DNA from: Pseudacidobacterium ailaaui
Lineage (GTDB): Bacteria; Acidobacteriota; Terriglobia; Terriglobales; Acidobacteriaceae
DNA: 64,000 nt
Reading direction: 5' to 3'
NCBI RefSeq assembly: GCF_000688455.1
Contig: NZ_JIAL01000001.1
Span: forward strand, 2,945,001-3,009,000
Below, piece after piece: positions 1 to 8,675 of this stretch. Position numbers and translations under genes: made by a program. The notes under the pieces are model-generated. The model made no database searches and was not told the DNA's origin. It saw only the letters and a program-made list of their open reading frames with translations. How positions within the stretch are numbered: position 1 is the stretch's first letter; every line of letters begins with the position of its first letter.

Positions 1-591
1 GCAAAGTCCGCTGCCGAGGGGCATGCCATGGTGGAGGCGATGCTTGCCGGTGGAGTGACTGTGGTGGAAGTTACGATGACCGTTCCCGGAGCGGTGGAAC
101 TGCTGCGTGAGCTAAAACAAGCGCATGGGGGCAAATTGCTGCTCGGTTCCGGAACCGTGACTACGGCGGAACAGGCGGCGGCCACAATTGAGGCAGGAGC
201 AGAGTTTGTAGTCAGTCCCAGTCTGCATCCGGAAGTCATTGCAAAGACAAAAGCACTGGGAAAGATTTCCATTCCCGGGGCGCTGACTCCGACGGAAGTG
301 ATTACAGCATGGAATGCCGGAGCCGATTATGTGAAGGTCTTTCCGTGCTCGGCGGTGGGTGGCGCTGGTTATCTCAGGGCCTTGCTGGCGCCGTTTCCGC
401 ACTTGCAGCTCATCCCTACAGGCGGAGTAACGCAGCAGACCGCAGCAGATTTTCTGAAGGCCGGGGCGCGCGCGCTAGGAGTAGGCGCGGACCTGGTGAA
501 CGCAAAGGCCATTGCGGAAGGAAAGCCGGAGGTGGTAACAGATGCGGCCCGCGCGTATCTGGAAATTGTCCGTCAGGTCCGGAGCGCATGA
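1..591 (+). CDS. eda: KDPG/KHG aldolase, 5'-truncated by window edge
   Basis: The class I aldolase splits 2-keto-3-deoxy-6-phosphogluconate into pyruvate and glyceraldehyde-3-phosphate, the last step of uronate and Entner-Doudoroff catabolism. The frame is open from base 1 (AKSAAEGHAMVEAM...), so the true start lies upstream and the ATG at 28 is internal. Visible motifs are VVEVTM with the catalytic Glu, GSGTV, the Schiff-base Lys in VKVFPCSAVGG, and the phosphate loop PTGGV. It lies upstream of kduD on the same strand, which fits a pectin/uronate locus. The family assignment is secure; substrate preference (KDPG or KDPGal) is not visible. Confidence 0.93.
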   Translation, partial: AKSAAEGHAMVEAMLAGGVTVVEVTMTVPGAVELLRELKQAHGGKLLLGSGTVTTAEQAAATIEAGAEFVVSPSLHPEVIAKTKALGKISIPGALTPTEVITAWNAGADYVKVFPCSAVGGAGYLRALLAPFPHLQLIPTGGVTQQTAADFLKAGARALGVGADLVNAKAIAEGKPEVVTDAARAYLEIVRQVRSA

Positions 592-603
592 AGAAAAAAG
601 CAA

Positions 604-620
604 GTACCGGAAGGCGGTAC
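604..620. promoter_or_regulatory. Inverted repeat between eda and kduD
   Basis: GTACCG and CGGTAC face each other across 5 nt, about 13 bp after the eda stop and 90 bp before kduD. No T-run follows, so an operator (for example for the IclR protein encoded downstream) is as likely as a terminator. A TTGACA-like hexamer follows at 659-664 without a good -10 box. The function is inferred only from position. Confidence 0.3.
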
Positions 621-710
621 AAATGGTGCAAAAATAGAACGCTGATATTTTGAAAGAATTGACAATCGTTTTCCTAATAAAAAAGAATGCACACGTCAAA
701 CAGACAAGCC

Positions 711-1475
711 ATGGGAATTCTGGATCGGTTTCGTTTAGATGGCAAGACTGCCTTAGTCACAGGCTCGGCAAGTGGATTAGGTGCTGCGATTGCGATTGCG
801 CTGGCGGAAGCGGGCGCATCGGTGGCCTGTCATGGAAATCGGCGCCCGGCGGACGCCACGGTCCAACACATTCAGGGATTGGGCAAGGAAGCAAAGAGTT
901 TTTCTGCGGATTTGGGCCAGCCGGAGGGGCCGGAAAAACTCTTTGCACAGGTTGCTTCGGCGATGGGCGCGCCGGAGATCCTGGTGAACAACGCTGGAAT
1001 GATTTATCGCAATGCGGCGGAAGACTACGAGCTGGCGGCATGGAATACTGTGCTGCAGGTAAATCTGACGAGTGTCTTTCGGCTTTCTCAGCTTGCGGGA
1101 AATGAGATGCTGAAGCGTGGCAGCGGCAAGATCATCAATATAGCTTCCTTGCTCTCCTTTCAGGGCGGAATTCGTGTACCTGCCTATGCGGCTTCCAAAG
1201 GGGGGGTGGCGCAGCTGACCAAGGCGCTGGCCAATGAGTGGGCCGGACGCGGCGTGCAGGTCAATGCAATTGCCCCCGGTTATTTTCGAACAGAAAATAC
1301 GACCGCCCTACAGCAGGATGAAACAAGAAACCGGCAGATCCTGGAACGTATTCCGGCACAGCGCTGGGGCGAGCCGGAAGATCTTGCCGGAGCAGCAGTT
1401 TTTTTGGCCTCTTCAGCAAGTAACTATGTGAACGGTGAAGTGCTGGTAGTTGATGGCGGATGGATGGCGCGATGA
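711..1475 (+). CDS. kduD: 2-dehydro-3-deoxy-D-gluconate 5-dehydrogenase (SDR)
   Basis: This is a classical short-chain dehydrogenase. It has the dinucleotide motif TGSASGLG near residue 17, NNAG near residue 90, a catalytic Ser in NIASLLS, YAASK, and the C-terminal VDGGW. In pectin breakdown KduD reduces 2,5-diketo-3-deoxygluconate to KDG with NADH. The start at 711 (MGILDRF) gives 254 residues, the usual KduD length; an in-frame ATG at 687 would add 8 residues, and neither has a clear ribosome site. Its stop overlaps the next start (ATGA). Nearby kduI, eda and GH105 support KduD over a generic SDR. Confidence 0.85.
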   Translation: MGILDRFRLDGKTALVTGSASGLGAAIAIALAEAGASVACHGNRRPADATVQHIQGLGKEAKSFSADLGQPEGPEKLFAQVASAMGAPEILVNNAGMIYRNAAEDYELAAWNTVLQVNLTSVFRLSQLAGNEMLKRGSGKIINIASLLSFQGGIRVPAYAASKGGVAQLTKALANEWAGRGVQVNAIAPGYFRTENTTALQQDETRNRQILERIPAQRWGEPEDLAGAAVFLASSASNYVNGEVLVVDGGWMAR

Positions 1476-1723
1476 GTGAAATCAAGGGCGTCGGCCAGCA
1501 ACAGACTTTGACGAGCGCTCCGGACGCGCAGGGCCTGGAAGACCATGCCTTCTTTGTCAAGGCGACAGGCGTTGCGCAGGACACGCTGAATGGTCCGCCT
1601 GCTGCGGAGCAAATCAGCTGGGCAAAGCTGCTGGCTCAGGCCAAATCATTCAGCGATCCGTATCTGGGCGGACTGCCGCCCCAGCGGACCGCCAAGTCCG
1701 GCAGGAAAAGGAGGAGCATATGA
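1472..1723 (+). CDS. Small protein translationally coupled between kduD and iclR
   Basis: This frame encodes 83 residues of unknown function. ATGA overlaps tie it to kduD upstream (1472-1475) and to the IclR gene downstream (1720-1723), which argues that it is translated. It is soluble, with no signal peptide or membrane segment, and has a central stretch FFVKATGVAQDTLNG and a basic C-terminal tail. No known domain is recognised. A role in uronate catabolism or as a regulator partner is only positional inference. It could also be a spacer frame kept for coupling. Confidence 0.6.
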   Translation: MSEIKGVGQQQTLTSAPDAQGLEDHAFFVKATGVAQDTLNGPPAAEQISWAKLLAQAKSFSDPYLGGLPPQRTAKSGRKRRSI

Positions 1724-2577
1724 ACACGGTAGCATTCACGCCGTCTGCAACCGGAATCCATAAACACGCCGATCCGTATCAATTACAAAGCATTGATCGC
1801 GTGGTGGCCATGCTGGAGATGCTGAGCGAAAGCGATGTTCCGCTCAGCCTTGCGGAAATCTGTACGCGCATGCGACTGCACAAAAGCACGGCCCACCGTT
1901 CGCTGATTGTGCTGGAGCGCACTGCGCTGGTTGAACGCACGCCGGAGGGCCGCTTTCGACTGGGTCTGAAGTTGTATGAACTGGGCAACAGGGCAGTGGA
2001 GCAGATGGACCTGCGCGAACGGGTACAGCCATTTTTTCGCAGGCTCTCGATGGAAGTGGGAGAGACAGTGCATCTGGGCGTTTTGCAGAAAACGCGCGTG
2101 GTCTATCTGGACAAAGTAGAGCCAAATCGCAGAGTATGCATGACGTCGCGAACGGGCACTTCAAACCCGGTGTATTGCACGTCACTCGGAAAAGCGATGC
2201 TGGCATTTTTGCCAGAGGAGCTGCGCGAGGAAATCATCAACAAGATCAAATTCACTCGCTTTACGCCAAAGACGCTTTGTTCGCGGGAAGCATTGATGAA
2301 GTCACTGGAACGGGTGAAAAAGCGCGGCTTCGCCATTGATGATGAAGAGATTGAGACCGGAGTTCGCTGTGTGGGTGTGCCGATTTTTGATGTGAACCGC
2401 TATCCCATTGCAGCAGTCAGTGTTTCCGGTCCGGCCTCGCGCATTACCGTGCAGAGCGTGCCGGGGATTGCGGAAAAACTGATGCGCTGCAGCTCAGACA
2501 TCTCAAAAACCCTTGGCATTCATGACAGAAAGAGGTCCAGATACACGTCACCGCTGTTCCATCATTACAGCAACTGA
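1720..2577 (+). CDS. IclR-family transcriptional regulator (KdgR-like)
   Basis: The 285-residue protein has an N-terminal winged helix (about residues 22-85, with LAEICTRMRLHKSTAHRSL as the recognition region). An IclR effector domain follows (about 100-265, with VCMTSRTG, TSLGKAMLAF and the C-terminal IAAVSVSGP). A strong ribosome site (aaaggagg) precedes the ATG inside the upstream gene. Members of this family such as KdgR sense 2-keto-3-deoxygluconate, so control of the kdu/eda genes is the likely job. That link is inferred from context. Confidence 0.88.
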   Translation: MNTVAFTPSATGIHKHADPYQLQSIDRVVAMLEMLSESDVPLSLAEICTRMRLHKSTAHRSLIVLERTALVERTPEGRFRLGLKLYELGNRAVEQMDLRERVQPFFRRLSMEVGETVHLGVLQKTRVVYLDKVEPNRRVCMTSRTGTSNPVYCTSLGKAMLAFLPEELREEIINKIKFTRFTPKTLCSREALMKSLERVKKRGFAIDDEEIETGVRCVGVPIFDVNRYPIAAVSVSGPASRITVQSVPGIAEKLMRCSSDISKTLGIHDRKRSRYTSPLFHHYSN

Positions 2578-2966
2578 TGGATAGACCGGAAGGGAGAGGA
2601 TATGGGCCACTTGATTTCCTGGCGCCACAGACGAACGGCGATACGATCGATCAATCAGGCCTGTATCAGGTGCGGCGCTCAAATTCCGCCAGCTTTCCGC
2701 AGACCGGGAACACGCTTTCCATGCATATTGATTTCTGGCCGGGAGAAGCTGCGGCCAGCGCTCTCAATCCGAGGGTGAAGTCGGTGCATTTGCTGAAGAC
2801 CCGAACAGATATGAAGTCTCCACAGAATGAATTTAAGGCGAGGTTTTTCGGATTACCGAAGAAGGCCCCGGATTTTCCTGTCACGACGATTGTGATTGAA
2901 TGCGATTCTGAGCCAATGCAAGACATGGATTTTGTTCGTATCCATCAGCCAAGGGATGGAGTGTAG
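2577..2966 (+). CDS. Hypothetical protein resembling a GH29 fucosidase C-terminal end
   Basis: This 129-residue frame starts in a TGATG overlap with the iclR stop. Its second half (RVKSVHLL..., then GLPKKAPDFPVTTIVIE) resembles the C-terminal beta-sandwich of GH29 alpha-L-fucosidases, where VKSV.LL and LP.KAPD..V..I recur. There is no catalytic domain, so it may be a remnant fused to a new start rather than a working enzyme. The similarity is from memory of the family and is weak. It may not be expressed. Confidence 0.35.
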   Translation: MDRPEGRGYGPLDFLAPQTNGDTIDQSGLYQVRRSNSASFPQTGNTLSMHIDFWPGEAAASALNPRVKSVHLLKTRTDMKSPQNEFKARFFGLPKKAPDFPVTTIVIECDSEPMQDMDFVRIHQPRDGV

Positions 2967-3015
2967 GAAGAAGGCCGGCCGCAAGGCGATTGTGGAATCA
3001 TCCGGGCGGCCGAAA

Positions 3016-3483
3016 TCATTCCTTGACTTTAATGACGATGGAGCTGAATAGCACTCCTTCGGGTATCTTCAACTGATGCGGAGTGCCGGCGGGAATATTC
3101 ACAATGTCGCCCGCGGAAATTTCCTGTGTTTTTCCGCCGGTAATTTCGGGACCTTTGGTTTCACCATCGGGGCCTGTTTGGGGGTCTGGAATGGTTCCTC
3201 CGGTGATCAGCGTAGCATGTCCCTGTTTCACTAAAAAGACATCGTCATAATGGGCGTGGATCTCTGCGCCTCCGCTTTTGGTGCGTAAAGAAAGCTGGAT
3301 TTTATAGCTTCCGTAATCACCGAGAGTTGTGCCGCTGCTCCCGGCGGATTCTGCCTTTGCGGTAAGTCCAAGAAGCTGTTTCTGTATTTCCTGGGTAGAA
3401 AAGAAATCAGCTTTGCCAGATTGCTGTGCGTAGCTGGCAACCGTGAGGAGGAAAAATACGGTAAGAAGGAAGATTCGCTTCAT
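3016..3483 (-). CDS. Secreted cupin-domain protein
   Basis: The 155-residue protein starts at the ATG at 3483, preceded by AAGGAA; the longer frame has no better start. A signal peptide (MKRIFLLTVFFLLTVASYAQ) indicates export. A single cupin follows with metal-ligand-like residues in EIHAHYDDVFLV and GDIVNIPAGTPHQL. It lies 81 bp after kduI on the same strand, so it probably ends the GH105-kduI operon. Substrate and activity are unknown; a sugar-binding or isomerase role would be inference. Confidence 0.75.
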   Translation of the reverse strand: MKRIFLLTVFFLLTVASYAQQSGKADFFSTQEIQKQLLGLTAKAESAGSSGTTLGDYGSYKIQLSLRTKSGGAEIHAHYDDVFLVKQGHATLITGGTIPDPQTGPDGETKGPEITGGKTQEISAGDIVNIPAGTPHQLKIPEGVLFSSIVIKVKE

Positions 3484-3564
3484 GGTCATTTCCTTAATAG
3501 AGATGATGGTTTCCTGCCTGTAGCGCAAGCCGCGGCTTGGAAGCAGGAAACCGCAAACCATGCT

Positions 3565-4395
3565 TTATAACAAGCTCTCGACGGGTACTGGATCCATATC
3601 TGCGTAGTCTTGATTTTCGCCTCCCATGCCCCAACAGAAGCTGTAGGCGCTGGTGCCAGCACCGGCATGAATCGACCATCCGGGCGAGACGACGATTTCC
3701 CGGTCCTTCATTACCAGATGCCGGGTTTCCTCCCCTGGCCCCATGAAGTGAAAGACGCGCGCACCTTCTGCCAGATGGAAATACATGTAAACTTCCGAGC
3801 GGCGCATATGTGTATGCGGAGGCATCGTGTTCCAGATGCTTCCTGCTGCCAGATGCGTTACACCCATCACCAACTGGCAACTTCGCGCGCCTTGCAGATG
3901 GATGTATTTATAAATGGTCCGTTTATTGCTGGTTTCCGTTGCACCAAGCTCGGTGGGATTCGCCTCTGCTTCTTTCACGAGTGTGGTCGGAAAAGCTGTA
4001 TGCGCGGGATAGCTCAACAGATAGAAGGCCGCTGGCCTGGATTTGTCTTCGGAGACAAATTGTACCTCACGGTTTCCTTTACCGATGTAGAGGCAATCAA
4101 GATGGGCAAGATCATATCGCTGTCCATCGACAAGGATGCTTCCGGCACCGCCAATGTTCAGAGCGCCAAGCTCGCGGCGTTCGGTGAAGTAGGCAGCTTT
4201 CAGTGCATCATCGGTGGGCAAGTGCAGAGGAGAGGCTTCCGGCACAGCAAAACCGACGACGGCGCGGTCCAGGTCAACATACGCAAGCTGGATGCTTCCC
4301 GGCTGGTAAAGGTTTTCGAGCAGAAAACTGTTCCGTAGCTCAGCCGTGGTCATGCGTGGATATCTTACGGGGTCGGCAAGCAGAAGTGTCTTCAT
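3565..4395 (-). CDS. kduI: 5-keto-4-deoxyuronate isomerase
   Basis: KduI converts 5-keto-4-deoxyuronate to 2,5-diketo-3-deoxygluconate, the step before KduD. The 276-residue frame from MKTLLLADPVRYPRM has the family length. The zinc site is visible: the two His and Glu in PPHTHMRRSEVYMYF and the distant His in PGWSIHAGAGT. An AGGA ribosome site sits before the ATG at 4395, so the 10-residue upstream extension is unlikely. It follows the GH105 gene by 26 bp, consistent with one transcript. Confidence 0.95.
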   Translation of the reverse strand: MKTLLLADPVRYPRMTTAELRNSFLLENLYQPGSIQLAYVDLDRAVVGFAVPEASPLHLPTDDALKAAYFTERRELGALNIGGAGSILVDGQRYDLAHLDCLYIGKGNREVQFVSEDKSRPAAFYLLSYPAHTAFPTTLVKEAEANPTELGATETSNKRTIYKYIHLQGARSCQLVMGVTHLAAGSIWNTMPPHTHMRRSEVYMYFHLAEGARVFHFMGPGEETRHLVMKDREIVVSPGWSIHAGAGTSAYSFCWGMGGENQDYADMDPVPVESLL

Positions 4396-4421
4396 GTGTG
4401 TCCTATGCAGTAAAAATCCAA

Positions 4422-6347
4422 TCAATGTTTTGGAAGCTGTTTCAGCAACCAGAGAATGTACTCTTTGCCGCCCGCAAAGTTATCGTAAGGGGGTGGAAGT
4501 TTTCTTCCATCTGTGTATTCGTTGTAAAGCCATGGGTCTACCAACCCAACCACGATGCCCTTTCCATACCGGGCTTTTGCCATCAGCACGTTGTTCTTCC
4601 ATGTCCATACCGGAACAGACGGGGCCGTGGGTGAGATGGTGCAGATCTCTTTCATGAACAGGACATGCGGAAGACGGAAGACGGGGCCGTTTCCCGGTAC
4701 GTCAATCCGCGCCATTTCAAAATGGTTTCCTACTTCAGCGTTCAGCTGCACGTTGTTGAAGTGCATTCCAAATTTGTCCGCGAGGACATTCATGTGCTCG
4801 ATGTCAGCATGGGTCGGGTCGTTCTGCATGATCACGAGCATTCCTCCACCTCTGACCCAGTCTGCAATCACCGCGGCATCGTCCTCATTCATGTAGTGAG
4901 GACTTTTGTTCCACTGTGGGTTGTCCGGGGAGGCGATGAGATAGATTTGCGCCTTGTTGAGGTCCGCAAGTGAAGGGGCTTTCGTCAGGGTATCGGTTTT
5001 CAGCCCATACTCGCGCAACATATGACCAAAAATAGAGTAGCCACTGTTGGCGTAGTCGTCCCACTTGTAGTGGTAAAGGACCATCTGGCCCGCCGCATTC
5101 TTTCGGGTCTGGCTGTTATACCAAGCGTCAAGCAGGACCGTTTTGCCGCGCCCCAGCTTTGCGGTTTGCGCAGACTCAATCTCGGTAGCAGCCATCAGAA
5201 ATGCCCCCACACCTTTCGGGTCGTTGCTGACGACTTCCTGCGTTGTGTAGTAATTGAAGCTTCCATCGTTGCCTATACCCGCTCCCAGGCCGATGGCATG
5301 GACAGTCCCGGTAAGCGTTACTTCTCCGTTCGGCTCTGTTTTTACAAATTGTTTTCGTATGCCTTGCCAGGCATGTTCCGCATTTTGTAGGTATGACGGT
5401 TGCAAATAGCCCAGGCGGACACCTTTTGCCATAGCATAGGTAAACATACATGCGGCGGAGGATTCGAGGTAATTGCCTTTCTCATGTGGCTTGTCAACCA
5501 CTTGGTACCAAAGGCCGGTATTTTTGTCCTGATACTTAGTGATCGCCGCAGCAAGCCTTTGCAGGATCGCAAGCAGCTTCGCGCGGCCTGGGTCATTTTC
5601 CTGATAGTAGGGAAGCGTATCGACCAGCGCCATCATGTACCAGCCCATACCGCGCGCCCAAAAGCTGGGAGAGGCCCCGGTGTCCTTGTTGGCCCAGCGC
5701 TGCTGTCGGGTTTCATTCCATCCGTGATATAGGAGGCCGGTCTTTGGATCGCGCGCGTGCTCTTCCATCAGAACAAACTGCTTCGTAATGTCTTCAAAGT
5801 CCTGAGGCTGATGAAACGTTACGGCGTAGTCGGCGTAAAAAGGTTCCGCCATATAGAGACCGTCGAGCCACATCTGGTTGGGGTATCGCTGCTTATGCCA
5901 GAAGCCGCCGTCAGAGGTACGCGGATGGGTCCTGAGCTGATCGCGCAGGAGTGTTGCCGCTTTGTAATACTTAGCGTCCTGCGTAACTCCGTAGAGCACC
6001 AGAAGCGTGCGTCCCAGGGCCAGGTCGTCCAGCTCATTGTCTTCGGGCCTGTAGGTAGGGATGGAGCCATCGCTGCCGACCAGAGTATCTACTGAGTTTT
6101 TCATGTATCTGTAGTAGGTTGCATCTCCGGTGTGATACCAGACATCGTCCATGCCCTGCAGCAAAACCCCGAGTTCATAGTTCCATTTCCAGGGTTGATT
6201 GCCGGAAACAAACTTGCCATTGGGCCAGCGTTTGATGGCGGTGTTTGCCATGCGCTGCGACCAGGGCAGTTCCTGGGCGTGGCTGAAGGAAAGCGGATTG
6301 CCAGCAAGAACGAAGAGAAGCAGAAGGCAAAGCGGTCGAATACGCAT
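4422..6347 (-). CDS. Secreted GH105 unsaturated glycuronyl hydrolase with DUF4350-like C-terminus
   Basis: The 641-residue protein from the ATG at 6347 has a signal peptide (MRIRPLCLLLLFVLAG...SFSHAQ). An (alpha/alpha)6-barrel typical of GH105/GH88 follows over about residues 30-400, with LDGLYMAEPFYADYA carrying the catalytic Asp and WARGMGWYMMALVD. The C-terminal part (about 430-640) resembles DUF4350, a glutamine-amidotransferase-like fold, with IADWVRGGGMLVIM. Such enzymes release unsaturated uronic acids from rhamnogalacturonan or pectin oligomers, which then feed KduI. Periplasmic location is inferred from the signal. Confidence 0.88.
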   Translation of the reverse strand: MRIRPLCLLLLFVLAGNPLSFSHAQELPWSQRMANTAIKRWPNGKFVSGNQPWKWNYELGVLLQGMDDVWYHTGDATYYRYMKNSVDTLVGSDGSIPTYRPEDNELDDLALGRTLLVLYGVTQDAKYYKAATLLRDQLRTHPRTSDGGFWHKQRYPNQMWLDGLYMAEPFYADYAVTFHQPQDFEDITKQFVLMEEHARDPKTGLLYHGWNETRQQRWANKDTGASPSFWARGMGWYMMALVDTLPYYQENDPGRAKLLAILQRLAAAITKYQDKNTGLWYQVVDKPHEKGNYLESSAACMFTYAMAKGVRLGYLQPSYLQNAEHAWQGIRKQFVKTEPNGEVTLTGTVHAIGLGAGIGNDGSFNYYTTQEVVSNDPKGVGAFLMAATEIESAQTAKLGRGKTVLLDAWYNSQTRKNAAGQMVLYHYKWDDYANSGYSIFGHMLREYGLKTDTLTKAPSLADLNKAQIYLIASPDNPQWNKSPHYMNEDDAAVIADWVRGGGMLVIMQNDPTHADIEHMNVLADKFGMHFNNVQLNAEVGNHFEMARIDVPGNGPVFRLPHVLFMKEICTISPTAPSVPVWTWKNNVLMAKARYGKGIVVGLVDPWLYNEYTDGRKLPPPYDNFAGGKEYILWLLKQLPKH

Positions 6348-6494
6348 GGCTGGAATGCACGGACATACGCTTGTCCTGACGGCGTTTTCCGGTCTTAAAG
6401 ATGGTGTATCAAAGAAGAGCACCTTGTGTCTTCATAGAGAACAGCGCTTTGTCCCGCCCTCGGAGACAAGGTTTTTGTTTTTTTCCGGAGCTTG

Positions 6495-6534
6495 GTGGGC
6501 GAAAAAAGAAATTGCCCTGGTCAAAGACCAGGGC
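6495..6534 (-). terminator. Rho-independent terminator after the glutamine synthetase gene
   Basis: A 9-bp perfect stem, GCCCTGGTC at 6514-6522 and GACCAGGGC at 6526-6534 with a 3-nt loop, is followed on the minus strand by a T-rich run. It lies about 30 bp past the stop of the gene at 6566. Confidence 0.85.
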
Positions 6535-6565
6535 GAAAGCAACAACGCAGTCTGGCTGTTTATTT

Positions 6566-7996
6566 TTAGAACTGGTTCCAGAGGAACTGATTATAGACCT
6601 CATGGTGGAACTGGACCTCGGGCGCTTTCACAAAGGTCCCCAGCAGGCGTGGGCAGCGGTCGGCTGATGCTTGTTTCAGGTCAGCGTAGCGCGCCTTCAC
6701 GTCTTCGCCGAGCAGCTTGGTGGTCCAGGTGGCGTTGCGGAAGTTTTCAATTGCCGTGTAGATGTTGTCCGGCAGGTACCGCTCTGCCTGGCGAAGATTG
6801 GCTATGGTCGCTGTTTCGCCTTCAAGACCGGACTTGAAGATGGAGTAGAGCACCAGGTAGGGGTTTGCGTCCGGGGCCACCGAGCGTACTTCCACGCGCA
6901 TGCTCTTTTCATTGCCGATGGGGATGCGCACCATCGAGCCACGGTCCGTAGCAGAAGCCTTGATCTGGTTCGGGGCCTCAAAATGAGGATCGAGACGGCG
7001 GTAGGCATTCACACTGGAATTCAGCAGCAGGCAGATATCATTGCCGTGCGTCAGAATGCGGTCGACAAAGTCCCAACCGAATCGAGAGAGCTTTTCCTCT
7101 CCCTGAGCGTCCCAGAAGAGATTTTTGCCATCTTTACTGATGGAGACATTGGTGTGCATACCGCTGCCGTTGACGCCAACGACCGGCTTGGGCAGGAATG
7201 AGGCCGTCATTCCCAGTTTTGTGGCCACCTGACGACAGACCAGCTTGTAGATCTGGATCTGGTCGGCAGCACCGAGCACCTCACCGTAGCCGTAGTTAAT
7301 TTCAAACTGCGAGGGGGCGACTTCAGGGTGGTCTTTCTCGTTTTCAAAGCCCATGGCGCGCAGCACTTCGGCAGTTGTATCAATAAAGGTGCGCAGCGGA
7401 TCGCCGGGCAGCGAGTGATAATAGCCGCCAGTGTTTACGTATTCAAACTTTCCGGTTTCTGGAAAGCGGCGCTCGGCGTCAGTGCCAGCGAAGATGAACC
7501 CCTCAATTTCATTGGCGGCATTCAGCGTATAGCCATGCTTCGTGTGCAGGCTGTCGGCAAATCCTTTCAACAGGCCGCGGACGTCGGCCGCATAAGGTGT
7601 TCCGCCCTTATCAATCACGTCACCAAAGACGAGCACCTTGCCAGGACCGAAGACGTCCGCTGGCGCCCAGTAGAAGGAGGCCCAGTCAATGCCCAGGCGC
7701 AGGTCGCTCTCGCGCTGTGCGGTGAAGCCGCGAATGGAAGAGCCGTCAAAGGTAAGGTTGTCGAAGCTCTTAATCAGAAATTTCTTGTCATAATCCAGCA
7801 TGTGCAGACGGCCTTCGAGGTCGCTGAACAGCACAGTGACGGCCTTGATTTCCTTGGTGTCGGTGAGGTACTTGAGGCGTTCTTCCTGGATTTTTCCCGG
7901 ATCCACGCGCTTTTTGCGCTGTTCTTTGGCTTGCAGGTTCTTTTCTTCCAGCTCCGCGTAGGAGAGTGAAAGGAAATTACGAAGTTCGTTGGACAT
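6566..7996 (-). CDS. glnA: Glutamine synthetase
   Basis: The enzyme makes glutamine from glutamate, ammonia and ATP. The 476-residue protein from the ATG at 7996 (GAGGAG ribosome site 6 nt upstream) has the beta-grasp domain with TFDGSSIRGF and the catalytic domain with EIEGFIF, NGSGMHTN, and the ATP/metal region FEAPNQIKASATDRGSMVRIP. The adenylylation motif NLYDLPP of GSI-beta enzymes is not seen, so adenylyltransferase control is unlikely. HTN after NGSGM recalls type II rather than the common HxH form. It is transcribed alone with its own terminator. Confidence 0.92.
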   Translation of the reverse strand: MSNELRNFLSLSYAELEEKNLQAKEQRKKRVDPGKIQEERLKYLTDTKEIKAVTVLFSDLEGRLHMLDYDKKFLIKSFDNLTFDGSSIRGFTAQRESDLRLGIDWASFYWAPADVFGPGKVLVFGDVIDKGGTPYAADVRGLLKGFADSLHTKHGYTLNAANEIEGFIFAGTDAERRFPETGKFEYVNTGGYYHSLPGDPLRTFIDTTAEVLRAMGFENEKDHPEVAPSQFEINYGYGEVLGAADQIQIYKLVCRQVATKLGMTASFLPKPVVGVNGSGMHTNVSISKDGKNLFWDAQGEEKLSRFGWDFVDRILTHGNDICLLLNSSVNAYRRLDPHFEAPNQIKASATDRGSMVRIPIGNEKSMRVEVRSVAPDANPYLVLYSIFKSGLEGETATIANLRQAERYLPDNIYTAIENFRNATWTTKLLGEDVKARYADLKQASADRCPRLLGTFVKAPEVQFHHEVYNQFLWNQF

Positions 7997-8208
7997 GCTT
8001 CTCCTCTGGATGGGGTTCAACCGAAGCCCACCGTGGCTCTGCCCGCAGGGAGCAGGCAAGCTCGACCTGGCTCGATGGTTTTCTCTGCCAACAGGGTAAC
8101 GCGAGCGGTATAAGAAATCTTTAGTATCAGTAAAAGTAATACTGCTGATAGAACTTATTTATTTACACCCTGCCTTTTTCCTGCTCGCGCACAGGAAAAC
8201 TTTCTCCC

Positions 8209-8240
8209 TTGACCCTGTAGTTCACTCCAGGGTCTAAGCT
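8209..8240 (+). promoter_or_regulatory. MerR-family promoter/operator
   Basis: A TTGACC -35 box (8209-8214) and TAAGCT -10 box (8235-8240) are 20 bp apart, the over-long spacing that MerR activators correct by DNA distortion. The spacer holds a dyad, ACCCTG (8212-8217) with CAGGGT (8228-8233), very like CadR/PbrR/ZntR operators. The merR start codon lies only 6 nt after the -10 box, so the transcript should be leaderless or nearly so. Confidence 0.8.
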
Positions 8241-8246
8241 GAAATT

Positions 8247-8675
8247 ATGAACGGGCTTACTCGGGGCCAGCTTGCACAACGTGCTCAGGTACACATGGAG
8301 ACCGTGCGCTTTTATGAACAGGCAGGGTTGTTACCTAAAGCGCCGCGGACTGCGGCCGGGTATCGCAAGTTTCCGGAAGAGGCCGTGGACCGGCTGATGT
8401 TTGTAAAGAGGGCCCAGGGGCTGGGTTTCTCCTTGCGGGAGATACGCGAGCTGCTTCTGGTTCAGGACGGACACACGGACACATGTGCAGAGGTCAGAGA
8501 CCTGCTGAGAAAGAAATTGTCCCTGATACGCGACAAAAAAGCCGAGCTGGAAAAGCTGGAGGTCCATCTGCAATCAGCGTTGCGCAAGTGTAACCGGGTA
8601 CTAAAACAGCAGGGAGAACATGCAGAAGGGTGCCCTGTCCTTGAACAGATGACAGCGGAAGAAGGAGATGCCTGA
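8247..8675 (+). CDS. merR: MerR-family metal-responsive regulator
   Basis: The 142-residue protein has an N-terminal winged helix (TRGQLAQRAQVHMETVRFYE, then AGYRKF), a dimerisation coiled coil (about residues 80-120) and a metal-binding end. Cysteines at about 80, 115 and 129 match the three Hg(II)-binding Cys of MerR. The operator just upstream looks like those of Cd/Pb/Zn sensors, so the metal is not settled. MerT at the end of the operon favours mercury. The stop overlaps the next gene (TGATG). No ribosome site is visible, as expected for a leaderless start. Confidence 0.9.
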   Translation: MNGLTRGQLAQRAQVHMETVRFYEQAGLLPKAPRTAAGYRKFPEEAVDRLMFVKRAQGLGFSLREIRELLLVQDGHTDTCAEVRDLLRKKLSLIRDKKAELEKLEVHLQSALRKCNRVLKQQGEHAEGCPVLEQMTAEEGDA

